Shown here piece by piece: positions 7,714 through 16,402 of a stretch of 64,000 bases of DNA. Both the position numbers and the translations under genes were made by a program. The notes under the pieces were generated by a model. That model was given only the letters and a program-made list of their open reading frames with translations, was not told the origin of the DNA and did not search any database. This stretch comes from Oricola sp. Lineage in GTDB: Bacteria > Pseudomonadota > Alphaproteobacteria > Rhizobiales > Rhizobiaceae. Position 1 is the stretch's first letter; each line of letters starts with the position of its first letter. The stretch lies in NCBI RefSeq assembly GCF_022763245.1, contig NZ_JALEGV010000032.1:124001-188000 (forward strand), in the 5' to 3' direction.

Positions 7714-8892
7714 ATGTCGCAGGACAAGCCGATGAATGCTCCGCAATTTCAGTCATTTTTCGAAGGACGGCAAGCGCTCGACGCATTGCCGGTATCGCCC
7801 GTGGCCGCGCCGGAACTCTCGATCATCCTGCCGGCCTATAACGAGGCCGGCAACATTCCGCTGATCGTCGACAAGATCGCCGACGCGATGGGGGACATTC
7901 CCTACGAGGTGCTGGTCGTCGACGATGACAGCCCGGACGGCACCGCACGCGTGACGCGGAGCATCGCCCGTGAGAAACCGAATGTGCGCTGCGTGCGGCG
8001 TGTCGGCCGGCGCGGTCTTTCCGGCGCCTGCATCGAGGGCATGATGGCGGCGAATGCGCCGGTCGTCGTGGTCATGGACGCCGACATGCAGCATGACGAG
8101 ACCCGCCTGCCGGTCATGCTGGACGAAATCCGCAATGGCGCCGACCTCGTCATCGGCAGCCGCTACGTGGACGGCGGCAACGCTTCCTCCGGCTTCCAGA
8201 AGAAGACGCGCGCCAAGGGAAGCGAACTGGCGACTGCGCTCGCCAACCGGATTACCGGCAGCTACACGACCGACCCGATGAGCGGCTTCTTCATGATGAG
8301 GCGCGAACTGGCGGACCGCGCCGCACCGGAGATTTCGCGCGACGGTTTCAAGATCCTGTTCGACATCGTCAGCCGGTTCGGCAGCGAACTGACCATCCGC
8401 GAAGTGCCGTTCCAGTTCAGGGAGCGCGTCGAGGGCGAGAGCAAACTCGGCTTCCTGGTGACGGTACAATTCCTCGGCCTGCTGGTTTCGCGCTACACGG
8501 GCGGTTTCCTGCCCGTGAAGTTCCTGCTCTACGGTCTGGTCGGCTTCAGCGGACTGTTCGTCCACATGGCGACGCTGTTCCTGGCGAATGGCGTGTTCGG
8601 CATCGCGTTCTCGACGGCGCAGCTCGCGGCCACCTTCGTCGCGATGACGACGAACTTCGCCTTCAACAACGAGATCACCTACGCGCATCGCAAGCTGACG
8701 GGGCTGCGGCTCATCACCGGGCTTGCGACCTTCTATCTCGTCTGCGGCATCGGCGCGCTCGCCAACGTGTCGATCGCGGTGCGCATGTTCGAATGGGACT
8801 GGTCGGCGAGCGTCGCAGGCCTCGCGGGAGCCTTGATGAGCGCGGTCTTCAATTACGCCGTGACCAAGTTGGTCACCTGGCGCGACATCTGA
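7714..8892 (+). CDS. Polyprenol-phosphate glycosyltransferase with GtrA-like membrane domain
   Basis: Predicted to transfer a sugar from a nucleotide sugar to a polyprenol phosphate (DPM1-like), for glycolipid or cell-envelope modification. The 392 residues comprise a GT2 domain (about 30-245: LSIILPAYNEAGNIP, VVDDDSPDG, VMDADMQHD with the metal-binding DxD) and a C-terminal GtrA-like domain with four membrane segments (about 270-390). I chose the ATG at 7714 because it gives the usual N-terminus; the frame stays open far upstream without homology. It is transcribed opposite to its neighbours and ends facing the corrinoid gene with a shared terminator. Confidence 0.85.
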   Translation: MSQDKPMNAPQFQSFFEGRQALDALPVSPVAAPELSIILPAYNEAGNIPLIVDKIADAMGDIPYEVLVVDDDSPDGTARVTRSIAREKPNVRCVRRVGRRGLSGACIEGMMAANAPVVVVMDADMQHDETRLPVMLDEIRNGADLVIGSRYVDGGNASSGFQKKTRAKGSELATALANRITGSYTTDPMSGFFMMRRELADRAAPEISRDGFKILFDIVSRFGSELTIREVPFQFRERVEGESKLGFLVTVQFLGLLVSRYTGGFLPVKFLLYGLVGFSGLFVHMATLFLANGVFGIAFSTAQLAATFVAMTTNFAFNNEITYAHRKLTGLRLITGLATFYLVCGIGALANVSIAVRMFEWDWSASVAGLAGALMSAVFNYAVTKLVTWRDI

Positions 8893-8910
8893 CGGAACGC
8901 ATCGTCAGTC

Positions 8911-8935
8911 GGCCCGGGCGTCTGCCGTCCGGGCC
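8911..8935. terminator. Probable bidirectional terminator hairpin
   Basis: GGCCCGG and CCGGGCC arms (7 bp) with an 11-nt loop lie between the convergent glycosyltransferase and corrinoid-protein genes. The T-tract is weak (TTCAG), so termination efficiency is uncertain. Confidence 0.5.
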
Positions 8936-8954
8936 TTCAGCCTTCGCCGGATGA

Positions 8955-9653
8955 TCAGGCGGTCGCCCTGGAATTGTGCTTGCGCTTCATGAAGTCCTTG
9001 GCAGTCTCGACCGCCACGGCCGCGTCGCGGCAATAGGCGTCGGCGCCCACGGCCTTGCCGAATTCCTCGTTCAGCGGCGCGCCGCCGACCAGGACGACGA
9101 GATCGTCGCGGATGCCCTTTTCCTGGAGCGTGTCGATCACGACCTTCATGTAGGGCATGGTCGTCGTCAGGAGGGCCGACATGCCGATGATGTCCGGCTG
9201 CTCGCGCTCGATGGCTTCCAGATAGTTCTCGACCGGATTGTTGATGCCGAGATCGACCACGTCGAAACCGGCGCCTTCCATCATCATGCCGACGAGGTTC
9301 TTGCCGATGTCGTGAATGTCGCCCTTGACCGTGCCGATGACCATCTTGCCGAGCTTCGGAGCGCCGGTTTCGACGAGAAGCGGCCGCAGGATGGCCATGC
9401 CCGACTTCATCGCGTTGGCGGACAGCAGAACCTCGGGCACGAACAGAATGCCGTCGCGGAAATCCTCGCCGACGATGCGCATGCCTTCGACCAGCGCCTC
9501 CGTCAGCACCTCGTAAGGCGCCCAGCCGCGGTCCAGAAGGATCTGCGTTCCCTCGATAATCTCTTCCTTCAGCCCGTCATACAGATCGTCATGCATCTGC
9601 TGGACGAGTTCTTCGTCGGAGAGCTCGGAGAGAATGATTTCATCGTCGGACAT
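8955..9653 (-). CDS. Cobalamin-binding corrinoid carrier protein (MttC/MtgC-like)
   Basis: Methyl carrier: accepts a methyl group on Co(I) from an MttB-family enzyme and passes it to the folate methyltransferase. The 232-residue protein has an N-terminal helical cap (B12-binding 2-like, about 15-95) and a Rossmann B12-binding domain with the base-off DxHxxG signature, DIHDIGK at 112-118, where His114 is the cobalt ligand; GMSALLTTTMP and VVLVGGAPLNE follow. I chose the ATG at 9653 (MSDDEI) because an AGGA lies 11 nt upstream; ATGs at 9665 and 9698 would extend it. It is divergent from the mttB-like gene at 9941 and shares a 287-nt regulatory region with it. Confidence 0.92.
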   Translation of the reverse strand: MSDDEIILSELSDEELVQQMHDDLYDGLKEEIIEGTQILLDRGWAPYEVLTEALVEGMRIVGEDFRDGILFVPEVLLSANAMKSGMAILRPLLVETGAPKLGKMVIGTVKGDIHDIGKNLVGMMMEGAGFDVVDLGINNPVENYLEAIEREQPDIIGMSALLTTTMPYMKVVIDTLQEKGIRDDLVVLVGGAPLNEEFGKAVGADAYCRDAAVAVETAKDFMKRKHNSRATA

Positions 9654-9748
9654 GTTCTCGATCATCCTAAAAAACGCCCGAAGGCGATGCGTGCCCACTG
9701 ATTGTGTAACAGGATTTTGGACGGGAAATCATCAAAAAAGCGCTTCAA

Positions 9749-9776
9749 ATGCGACGGCGCGAAATACGTTTGCGAC
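9749..9776. promoter_or_regulatory. Candidate AraC/GlxA-type operator between the corrinoid gene and mttB-like gene 1
   Basis: ATGCGAC at 9749-9755 and TTGCGAC at 9770-9776 are direct repeats 21 bp apart. The right half-site extends to CGTTTGCGACC, an 11-mer found again (reverse strand) at the site upstream of mttB-like gene 2. The pair lies about 100 nt upstream of the corrinoid gene and 165 nt upstream of mttB-like gene 1. It could control both divergent units. Confidence 0.5.
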
Positions 9777-9827
9777 CGAGGCCGCGACGCATGACGCGAC
9801 GTCCGGGCCGGGCGCGTTGTCGCGGCA

Positions 9828-9844
9828 GCGTCAGAGGCTGACGC
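9828..9844. promoter_or_regulatory. 17-bp dyad in the mttB-like gene 1 promoter region
   Basis: GCGTCAG and CTGACGC arms flank a 3-nt AGG spacer, a perfect inverted repeat about 97 nt upstream of the ATG at 9941. It is unlike the 21-bp direct-repeat element and could bind another regulator or form an RNA hairpin in the leader. Confidence 0.3.
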
Positions 9845-9940
9845 GAATGGAAAGGCCTGTTTGCCCGGCCGCGATCATTGTCGAAGGCTGTTGACCGGGC
9901 GCAAAGGCGCACCCGGCATGCTGCTTTGCAAGGTGATGTC

Positions 9941-11542
9941 ATGACGGATTCCGCTATGGAAACGGGTTCTTCCGAAACTGATTCTTCCGCACCGGAGGCG
10001 CCGCGCGGGCGGGCAGGACGCCGGGCTTCGGGCGGGGCGGCTGCGCGACGCGCGGCACGCAGCGGCGGCAAGCATGGACCGGCCATGCCCTACATCACCC
10101 GCCGCGTCCCCGTCTACGAGGTGCTCGACGAGGAAGCGCTGACGATCATCGAGGGGAACGCGGACACCGTGCTCGAAGAGGTCGGCATCGAGTTTCGCGA
10201 CGACGAAGAGGCGCTGCAACTCTGGCGCGACGCCGGCGCGGACGTGAAGGGACAGCGCGTGCACTTCCCGAAAGGGCTTTGCCGCGAACTGCTGAAAACG
10301 GCACCGTCGGTCTTCACCCAGCACGCGCGCAATCCGGAGCGAAACGTTCAGATCGGCGGCAATTCCACGGTGTTCGCGCCGGTTTACGGGCCGCCCTTCG
10401 TTCGCGATCTCGACGGTGAGCGCCGCTATGCGACGATCGAGGATTTCCGAAACTTCGTGAAGCTGGCCTATCTGGCGCCGTCGATGCACCATTCGGGCGG
10501 AACGGTGTGCGAGCCGGTCGACATTCCGGTCAACAAGCGCCATCTCGACATGGTCTACAGCCACATCCGCTATTCCGACAAACCCTTTATGGGGTCGGTG
10601 ACGGCGCCGGAACGGGCGGCCGACACGGTGGCGATGTGCAATATCCTGTTCGGCGACGATTTCGTGGAGAACAACACGGTCGTCATCAACCTGATCAACG
10701 CAAATTCGCCGATGGTGTTCGACGACACCATGCTCGGCGCGGCGAAGGTCTATGCGCGGCACAACCAGGCCTGCATCGTTTCTCCCTTCATCCTGTCCGG
10801 CGCGATGAGCCCGGTGACGGTGGCGGGCACGCTCACGCAGATCCTCGCCGAAGTGTTGGCTGGCGCCTCCTTCACGCAGCTCGTGCGGCCCGGCGCGCCG
10901 GTTCTGTTCGGCACATTCGCGGCCTCGATCTCGATGCAATCGGGCGCGCCGACCTTCGGTACGCCGGAGCCGTCGCTCGTCTCCTATGGCGCGGCGCAGT
11001 TGGCGCGCAGGCTCGGGCTGCCGTTCCGCACCGGCGGTTCGTTGTGCGGCTCCAAGGTGCCCGACGCGCAGGCGGCGCATGAAAGCGCTGCGACGCTCAA
11101 CATGACGCTGCTCGCGGGCACGAATTTCGCGCTTCACTCCGCCGGCTGGCTGGAGGGCGGTCTCGTGTCCTCCTACGAGAAGTTCATGATCGACATCGAC
11201 CAGCTGGGCATGCAGCAGCGCTTCGCCGAAGGTATCGACATGAGCGAGAACGGCCAGGCCATGGGCGCGATCCGCGAGGTCGGCCCGGGCAGCCACTATC
11301 TCGGCTGCGATCACACCCGCGAGAATTTCGAGAACGCCTTCTACCGGTCGCTTGTCGCGGACAACAACTCCTTCGAGCAGTGGGATCTGGAGGGCCGCAA
11401 GGGTGCCGACCAGCGGGCCAACGCGCTGGCCCGGCAATGGCTGGAATCCTATCAGGCACCCGATCTCGATCCGGGCATCGACGAGGCGTTGCAGGGCTTC
11501 ATGCGTCAGCGCAAGGAGTCCATGCCCGACGCCTTCAGCTGA
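9941..11542 (+). CDS. MttB-family (non-pyrrolysine) quaternary-amine:corrinoid methyltransferase, copy 1
   Basis: Predicted to move a methyl group from a quaternary or tertiary amine (glycine betaine or relative) to the corrinoid carrier. The 533 residues cover the whole MttB fold without an in-frame amber codon, so it belongs to the non-Pyl (MtgB-like) branch. Conserved blocks include VLEEVGIEFRDDEEAL, VVINLINANSPMVFDDTML, SPFILSGAMSPVT and HSAGWLEGGLVSSYEKF. Residues about 18-45 form an Arg/Gly/Ala-rich extension before the barrel. The ATG at 9941 has AAGGTG 4 nt upstream. It is divergent from the corrinoid gene and followed after 80 nt by a 4Fe-4S protein gene. The substrate is inferred. 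Confidence 0.88.
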   Translation: MTDSAMETGSSETDSSAPEAPRGRAGRRASGGAAARRAARSGGKHGPAMPYITRRVPVYEVLDEEALTIIEGNADTVLEEVGIEFRDDEEALQLWRDAGADVKGQRVHFPKGLCRELLKTAPSVFTQHARNPERNVQIGGNSTVFAPVYGPPFVRDLDGERRYATIEDFRNFVKLAYLAPSMHHSGGTVCEPVDIPVNKRHLDMVYSHIRYSDKPFMGSVTAPERAADTVAMCNILFGDDFVENNTVVINLINANSPMVFDDTMLGAAKVYARHNQACIVSPFILSGAMSPVTVAGTLTQILAEVLAGASFTQLVRPGAPVLFGTFAASISMQSGAPTFGTPEPSLVSYGAAQLARRLGLPFRTGGSLCGSKVPDAQAAHESAATLNMTLLAGTNFALHSAGWLEGGLVSSYEKFMIDIDQLGMQQRFAEGIDMSENGQAMGAIREVGPGSHYLGCDHTRENFENAFYRSLVADNNSFEQWDLEGRKGADQRANALARQWLESYQAPDLDPGIDEALQGFMRQRKESMPDAFS

Positions 11543-11622
11543 AGGAAGCCCGTGGACGGCCGGGCTAAAGTGGCCGACATCATTCATCGGGAAGTCTGGC
11601 GCACGGGCGTGGGCGACAAGTC

Positions 11623-12312
11623 ATGAGCCCGTGCGCGACGTTGCAGGAACTCGCGGCGGCGCTCGACGCGCATGGCCTGATCCTGCGCAGCGGCTTTGCC
11701 TTCGACGAGGGCGTGGCGGCGCCTCCCGGGCCGCGCGGGGAACCGGCACATGCCGTGGTGCTCGTCGGGGACGCCGGCGATTCGAGTTGGCCGCATTTCC
11801 GAAAGTGGGCCGCGGCGCAGGGTCCTTTACCTGACGATCCGTTGGACGCGTGGTCGAGAGCAGTTCTCGACCCAGTCGCCGAGCACTGTGGTGCGCGAGC
11901 CGTGTTTCCGTTCGAGAAACCCTGGTTGCCGTTCCAGCGATGGGCCGTGCGTGCCGAAGGGCTGCGGCCGTCACCGCTCGGCATCCTCATGCATCCTCAG
12001 TTCGGGCTTTGGCACGCCTGGCGCGGGGCCTTGCTGTTCGACGTCGAAATGGCGCTGCCGACGCCTGACAATCCGATTCATCTCTGCGACACATGTGTCG
12101 GCAAAGACTGCATGAATACATGTCCCGTCGGCGCCGTTGGCGAGCAGGCCTTCGACGTGGCGGGCTGTGCCGGATTTCTCCTGTCCGGCGGCGACTGCGG
12201 GACGATCGGTTGCCGCGCGCGGGCGGCCTGTCCGCATGGCAAGCACCGGTATGGCGACGACAAGATCGCCTTTCACATGGCGGCGCGGCTGGGTAGCTTG
12301 CGAGAAACTTGA
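11623..12312 (+). CDS. 4Fe-4S ferredoxin-type protein
   Basis: Predicted electron-transfer protein of 229 residues. The N-terminal about 140 residues have no motif I recognise. The C-terminal part holds cysteine clusters: CDTCVGKDCMNTCPVGA (about residues 150-166), then single Cys residues and CRARAACPHG near 195-204, consistent with one or two iron-sulfur clusters in an epoxyqueuosine-reductase/QueG-like arrangement. No membrane segment. It starts 80 nt after the mttB-like gene on the same strand, so it may be co-transcribed and supply low-potential electrons to the corrinoid activator; that is inference. Confidence 0.7.
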   Translation: MSPCATLQELAAALDAHGLILRSGFAFDEGVAAPPGPRGEPAHAVVLVGDAGDSSWPHFRKWAAAQGPLPDDPLDAWSRAVLDPVAEHCGARAVFPFEKPWLPFQRWAVRAEGLRPSPLGILMHPQFGLWHAWRGALLFDVEMALPTPDNPIHLCDTCVGKDCMNTCPVGAVGEQAFDVAGCAGFLLSGGDCGTIGCRARAACPHGKHRYGDDKIAFHMAARLGSLRET

Positions 12313-12366
12313 AAAAAGTTTCGACGCAGACCCAAGGAATGACGGAAACGCTTCGTCACAAGGTCA

Positions 12367-12963
12367 ATGATGGCGATTGAAGGAGATGCGGTGGCGGCTT
12401 CGGCCGCGCACGCCGGAGATGGCGACCAGCAGTTGGCGGCGCGTGCAAGCGCCGGCGACCGGCATGCGTTCGCGCGTCTCATGGAGCGTCACTACGACAC
12501 GATCCACCGTATCGCCTGGCGATGGTGCGGCAACGCGACAGATGCCGACGACGTCGCCCAGGATGTTGCCATCAAACTGGCGCGCACGATCTCCGGATGG
12601 CGTGCCGAGGCGTCGTTTACGACCTGGCTCTACCGCATCGTGTTGAACACGGTGCGCGACAGGCAGCGGGCGTTCGCCTCGGAGCGTCGGCGCGTCGAGG
12701 CCTTTGCCGTACAGGCGATGGTCGAGGCGCAGGGGGGCGAGGGAGCCGATGGTGATGACCCGGCCATGCGATTGTGGTCGGCCGTCGGCTCCCTTCCCGA
12801 ACGCCAGCGCGATGCCGTGATGCTGGTGCATGGCGAAGGCCTCAGCCATGACGAGGCGGCAGGCGTGATGGGCGTCTCCGAGGGTACCGTGTCGTTTCAC
12901 ATTCACGAGGCGAAGAAGAAATTGAGGGTGTTGATGAAAACACCCGAGGACGAACTGTCATGA
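12367..12963 (+). CDS. ECF-type RNA polymerase sigma factor
   Basis: Alternative sigma factor, 198 residues. Sigma-70 region 2 spans about 35-100 (FARLMERHYDTIHRIAWRW, DADDVAQDVAIKLA) and region 4 about 135-190 (LPERQRDAVMLVHGEGLSHDEAAGVMG..). The ATG at 12367 is used; a GTG at 12391 has a better-placed AAGGAG and gives an 8-residue shorter protein. It overlaps the VWA-domain gene by 4 nt, so the two are translationally coupled. The coupled membrane protein may act as its regulator, which cannot be shown from sequence alone. Confidence 0.9.
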   Translation: MMAIEGDAVAASAAHAGDGDQQLAARASAGDRHAFARLMERHYDTIHRIAWRWCGNATDADDVAQDVAIKLARTISGWRAEASFTTWLYRIVLNTVRDRQRAFASERRRVEAFAVQAMVEAQGGEGADGDDPAMRLWSAVGSLPERQRDAVMLVHGEGLSHDEAAGVMGVSEGTVSFHIHEAKKKLRVLMKTPEDELS

Positions 12964-14960
12964 CCGATGAGTTCAATCTCGACAGTCTGAAGACGATGAC
13001 GCCGCCGCAGCCCGACGCGCGGAAGCGGGACATTGCCTTGCGCGAAGCGATGGCGGTCTTCGACGATGAAAAAAAATGTTCAGCGACCCAAGGATCGGGT
13101 TTCGGCGTGCGTCTCATGGCCAAACTTCAATGGTCATGGAGCAAGACAATGACAGCTTTGACGAAGGGCCGGCTGATGTCCGGCACGGCGATCGCCGGAA
13201 TACTCGCGGTGCCGCTCGCCGGTTATCTGGCCTTTATGGTGATGAATGACGGCGCGCGCCCTGGCCTCATGGGGTCTGGTCCAATGCAGTTCGCGTCCGA
13301 CGAGACGCGGAATTCGGACGATATCATCGCCGCACCCAAGGGTTACCTGCCGGAGCCGCGCGTCGTCCGTGAAGCCGAAGAGCGCGACCAGGCGACGGCG
13401 CTTGCCGATTACGCCGCGCCGCCGGCTCCCCTGCCGTCCGGAGCGGCCCAACGCCTGCGGTCCGAGCCTTCGATGCTGGGAGCGCCCCAAGCACTCGTCG
13501 GCGACGGTTCGATGCGGCTGTCGCCGAGCGTGGAGCGGCTTGTCCGCGATCGTGTGGAGGCATTCGAGACCAACGGCATTCGTTCGGTCCTGCAGGACCC
13601 GGTTTCGACCTTCTCGATCGATGTCGACACGGCGTCCTATGCGCTGATGCGGCGTGCATTGATGGAGGGGCGGCTGCCCGATCCGGACAGCGTGCGCGTC
13701 GAGGAACTGATCAACTATTTCTCCTATGCCTATCCGCTGCCGGCAACGCGCGAGACGCCGTTCGGGGTCAATGTCGCGGTCGCGCCGACGCCGTGGAACG
13801 CCGACACCAAGCTCGTGCATATCGGCATCCAGGGCTTCGACGTGGAGCCGGAGACGCGACCGGCGGCCAATCTCGTCTTCCTGATCGACGTGTCGGGCTC
13901 GATGGATCAGCCGGACAAGCTGCCGCTTCTGAAGAACGCGTTCCGGCTGTTGCTCGACAGGCTGGACGAGCGCGACACGATCTCCATCGTCACTTATGCG
14001 GGCAATGCTGGCACGGTGCTGGAGCCGACGAAGGCGACGGAGCGCGAGACGATTCTCGAAGCGATCGACGGGCTGGAGCCGGGCGGTTCGACCGCTGGTG
14101 CGGCCGGAATCGAGGAAGCCTACCGTCTTGCCCGCAAGGGCATGGTGGAAGGCGGGGTCAACCGCGTCATGCTGGCGACGGATGGCGACTTCAATGTCGG
14201 CGCGTCGTCGGACGACGAACTCAAGCGGATGATCGAGGAACGCCGCGACGACGGCATCTTCCTGTCGGTCTTCGGTTTCGGCAAGGGCAACTACAACGAC
14301 CAGCTCATGCAGGTTCTCGCCCAGAACGGCAACGGCACCGCCGCCTATATCGACACGCTGGCGGAAGCCCAGAAGACGCTTGTCGAAGAGGCCGGATCGA
14401 CGCTGTTTCCGATCGCCAAGGACGTGAAGATCCAGGTCGAGTTCAACCCGGCGACCGTCGCCGAATACCGGCTGATCGGCTACGAAACCCGGGCGCTCAG
14501 GAACGAGGATTTCAACAACGACCGCGTCGATGCCGGCGATATCGGGTCGGGTCATTCTGTGACCGCGATCTACGAGATCACGCCTGTCGGCAGCCCGGCG
14601 GTGATGAACGATCCGCTGCGCTATGGCGAAGCGCAGGAGACGGCAACGGATGGCGGCTCGGACGAATACGCCTTCCTGAAGCTGCGCTACAAGCTGCCGG
14701 ACGAGACGGACAGCCACCTGATGACCACGCCGATCGGGCCGGAGCTCGACCGCGGGTCCATCGCCGGCCTCAGCACCGATGCGCGGTTCTCGATCGCGGT
14801 GGCCGCCTTCGGGCAGAAGCTGCGCGAGACCGACGCGGTGGCGGATTACTCCTGGGATGCGATCCGCGAGCTGGCTGCCGGCGCGCGGGGCGAGGACCCC
14901 TTCGGTTACCGCAGCGAGTTCCTGCGGCTTGTCGGACTGGCGGATGTGCTTGACCGCTGA
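12960..14960 (+). CDS. Membrane-anchored VWA-domain protein (YfbK/DUF3520-like)
   Basis: 666-residue protein of the von Willebrand A plus DUF3520 family. The cytoplasmic N-terminal about 70 residues lead to one membrane segment (about 74-95). A linker and a VWA-associated N-domain follow (SVDVDTASYALMRRAL-like region near 215), then the VWA domain with MIDAS motif DVSGSMD near residue 305, and the C-terminal DUF3520 region. It is translationally coupled to the ECF sigma gene, and its short N-terminus sits where a zinc-less anti-sigma domain would be. A metal-dependent adhesion or surface-sensing role coupled to the sigma factor is inference. Confidence 0.85.
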   Translation: MTDEFNLDSLKTMTPPQPDARKRDIALREAMAVFDDEKKCSATQGSGFGVRLMAKLQWSWSKTMTALTKGRLMSGTAIAGILAVPLAGYLAFMVMNDGARPGLMGSGPMQFASDETRNSDDIIAAPKGYLPEPRVVREAEERDQATALADYAAPPAPLPSGAAQRLRSEPSMLGAPQALVGDGSMRLSPSVERLVRDRVEAFETNGIRSVLQDPVSTFSIDVDTASYALMRRALMEGRLPDPDSVRVEELINYFSYAYPLPATRETPFGVNVAVAPTPWNADTKLVHIGIQGFDVEPETRPAANLVFLIDVSGSMDQPDKLPLLKNAFRLLLDRLDERDTISIVTYAGNAGTVLEPTKATERETILEAIDGLEPGGSTAGAAGIEEAYRLARKGMVEGGVNRVMLATDGDFNVGASSDDELKRMIEERRDDGIFLSVFGFGKGNYNDQLMQVLAQNGNGTAAYIDTLAEAQKTLVEEAGSTLFPIAKDVKIQVEFNPATVAEYRLIGYETRALRNEDFNNDRVDAGDIGSGHSVTAIYEITPVGSPAVMNDPLRYGEAQETATDGGSDEYAFLKLRYKLPDETDSHLMTTPIGPELDRGSIAGLSTDARFSIAVAAFGQKLRETDAVADYSWDAIRELAAGARGEDPFGYRSEFLRLVGLADVLDR

Positions 14961-14967
14961 CCCGACG

Positions 14968-14997
14968 GCGCCCGGCGAAGTCTCCCGCGCCGGGCGC
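14968..14997 (+). terminator. Probable terminator after the VWA gene
   Basis: GCGCCCGGC and GCCGGGCGC arms (9 bp) with a 12-nt loop, followed by ATTCTCGTTG. The stem is strong but the T-tract is weak. It starts 8 nt after the stop codon of the VWA gene. Confidence 0.55.
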
Positions 14998-15189
14998 ATT
15001 CTCGTTGACTGAGCGATGGTGTCGTTGTAATGCGCGGCGAGGGCATGAGGCGCCCGCCGCTCACCGGTTTTCCGATGGTGAAGCCTCCCGGCGCAGGCCG
15101 GTTTTCGAGCAGACCCGTTTCATACGCGGTCGCGCGGCAATGTGAGCTCCCGCAATTTTCGACCGCATGATGAAGACGGAGTTGTCATC

Positions 15190-15660
15190 ATGCCCATCAT
15201 CGCTTCCGACGCCGACGAGCGTCCGCGAACCCCGGCCGAAGCCAAGCAGCGCGCGCGTGTTCTGCGCAGGGACCTGTCGTCGCGCGGCATCGCCATTTCC
15301 CATTCGCAGGCGCTCGAACGCGTCGCCGCCGAACTCGGCTTCCGTGACTGGAATACGGCTGTCGCGCGGCTTTCCAACGAACCCCCGTTTCGCATCCAGT
15401 TGGGCGATACGGTCAGCGGCACCTATCTGAAGCAGCCCTTCACCGGCCGGGTGCTCGCGGTTCAGGAATTGAGCGGCGGCAGCCATTACCGGGTGACGCT
15501 GCATTTCGACGAGGCTGTCGATGTTGTCAGTTTCGAGAGTTTCTCGGCTTTTCGCCAGCGGGTGAACGCAACCGTTGACGACCGGGGCGTCTCACCGAAC
15601 CGGACCAGCGACGGCGAGCCGCATCTCGTTCTCTGGCCGGTGCACTCGGCCGTCTCCTGA
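15190..15660 (+). CDS. Small glyoxalase-superfamily-like protein with ISHSQALE motif
   Basis: 156 residues. The N-terminal 60 residues match a helical module common in alphaproteobacteria (AKQRARVLRRDL, ISHSQALERVAAELGFRDWNTA), often annotated 'glyoxalase superfamily' (Glyoxalase_8-like). The C-terminal half is a beta-rich segment (GDTVSGTYLKQPFTGRVLAV, HYRVTLHFDEAVDVVSF). I chose the ATG at 15190 because a GGAG lies 8 nt upstream; an ATG at 15142 would add 16 residues. Function unknown. It is monocistronic and converges with the LysE-type gene. Confidence 0.7.
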   Translation: MPIIASDADERPRTPAEAKQRARVLRRDLSSRGIAISHSQALERVAAELGFRDWNTAVARLSNEPPFRIQLGDTVSGTYLKQPFTGRVLAVQELSGGSHYRVTLHFDEAVDVVSFESFSAFRQRVNATVDDRGVSPNRTSDGEPHLVLWPVHSAVS

Positions 15661-15668
15661 ACCAGGTT

Positions 15669-16295
15669 TCAGGCGGTGACGAGGCGCGCGCCAACCAAGC
15701 AGAAAAAGGCGCCGAACGCCGCCTCGAACCAGCGCGTGGCGCGTCGATAGACGGCTTGCGCCATGCGCGACGAAAACAGCGTGGCATAGCTGCCGTAGAT
15801 CGTGAAGGAAGACAGGCTGGCCGCGACGCAGAACGCGAGAATGGCCGCAGTCGAAGCCCCGGACGAAACGACAAAGGTTGAAATGGACGCCCAGAACAGC
15901 GCCGATTTGGGGTTCAGCAGGCATACGCCCAGACCGCGCAGGTAGCCCGCCCAGGGAGATAGCGGTCGGCTGTCGGGGCGGATCGCCCCCGGCGTGTTCC
16001 GCCATGCCGCGATCAGGGAGCGAAGACCGAGGAACACCAGATAGGCCCCGCCAGCCAGCTTCAATGCGATAAATGCGGGTGGGAAGACGGTGAAGACCGC
16101 GGCGACGCTGAACGCGGAGGCGAGCGACCACAGGAAGCTTCCGGTTGCGATCCCAGCGACTACGTAAAGCCCCGCGCGACGGCCATTGCCAAGTGCGGTG
16201 GAAGCGGTGGCCACCAGGTTCGGTCCGGGGGCGGCGATAGCCACGACAAGCAACAGCCAGGCTGTCAGCAAAACGGAAAGGGCGTGATCGGTCAT
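15669..16295 (-). CDS. LysE/RhtB-family amino-acid exporter
   Basis: Inner-membrane efflux protein of 208 residues with about six hydrophobic segments. The family signature near the N-terminus is present (AAPGPNLVATASTALGNGRRAG), as is the central LLNPKSALFW motif. It is divergent from the eutB-like gene with a short shared promoter region, so it may be induced with it and export an amino-acid intermediate. The substrate cannot be assigned. Confidence 0.88.
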   Translation of the reverse strand: MTDHALSVLLTAWLLLVVAIAAPGPNLVATASTALGNGRRAGLYVVAGIATGSFLWSLASAFSVAAVFTVFPPAFIALKLAGGAYLVFLGLRSLIAAWRNTPGAIRPDSRPLSPWAGYLRGLGVCLLNPKSALFWASISTFVVSSGASTAAILAFCVAASLSSFTIYGSYATLFSSRMAQAVYRRATRWFEAAFGAFFCLVGARLVTA

Positions 16296-16402
16296 GCCTT
16301 ATACCTCCGGACGGACTCTCTACGCCTGAATTTCGTCACTGGCGAGAGGAAGATCGCGTGCGAAGCATTGACTTGTCCGTGGCGGACATGCGCCTCTGGG
16401 GC

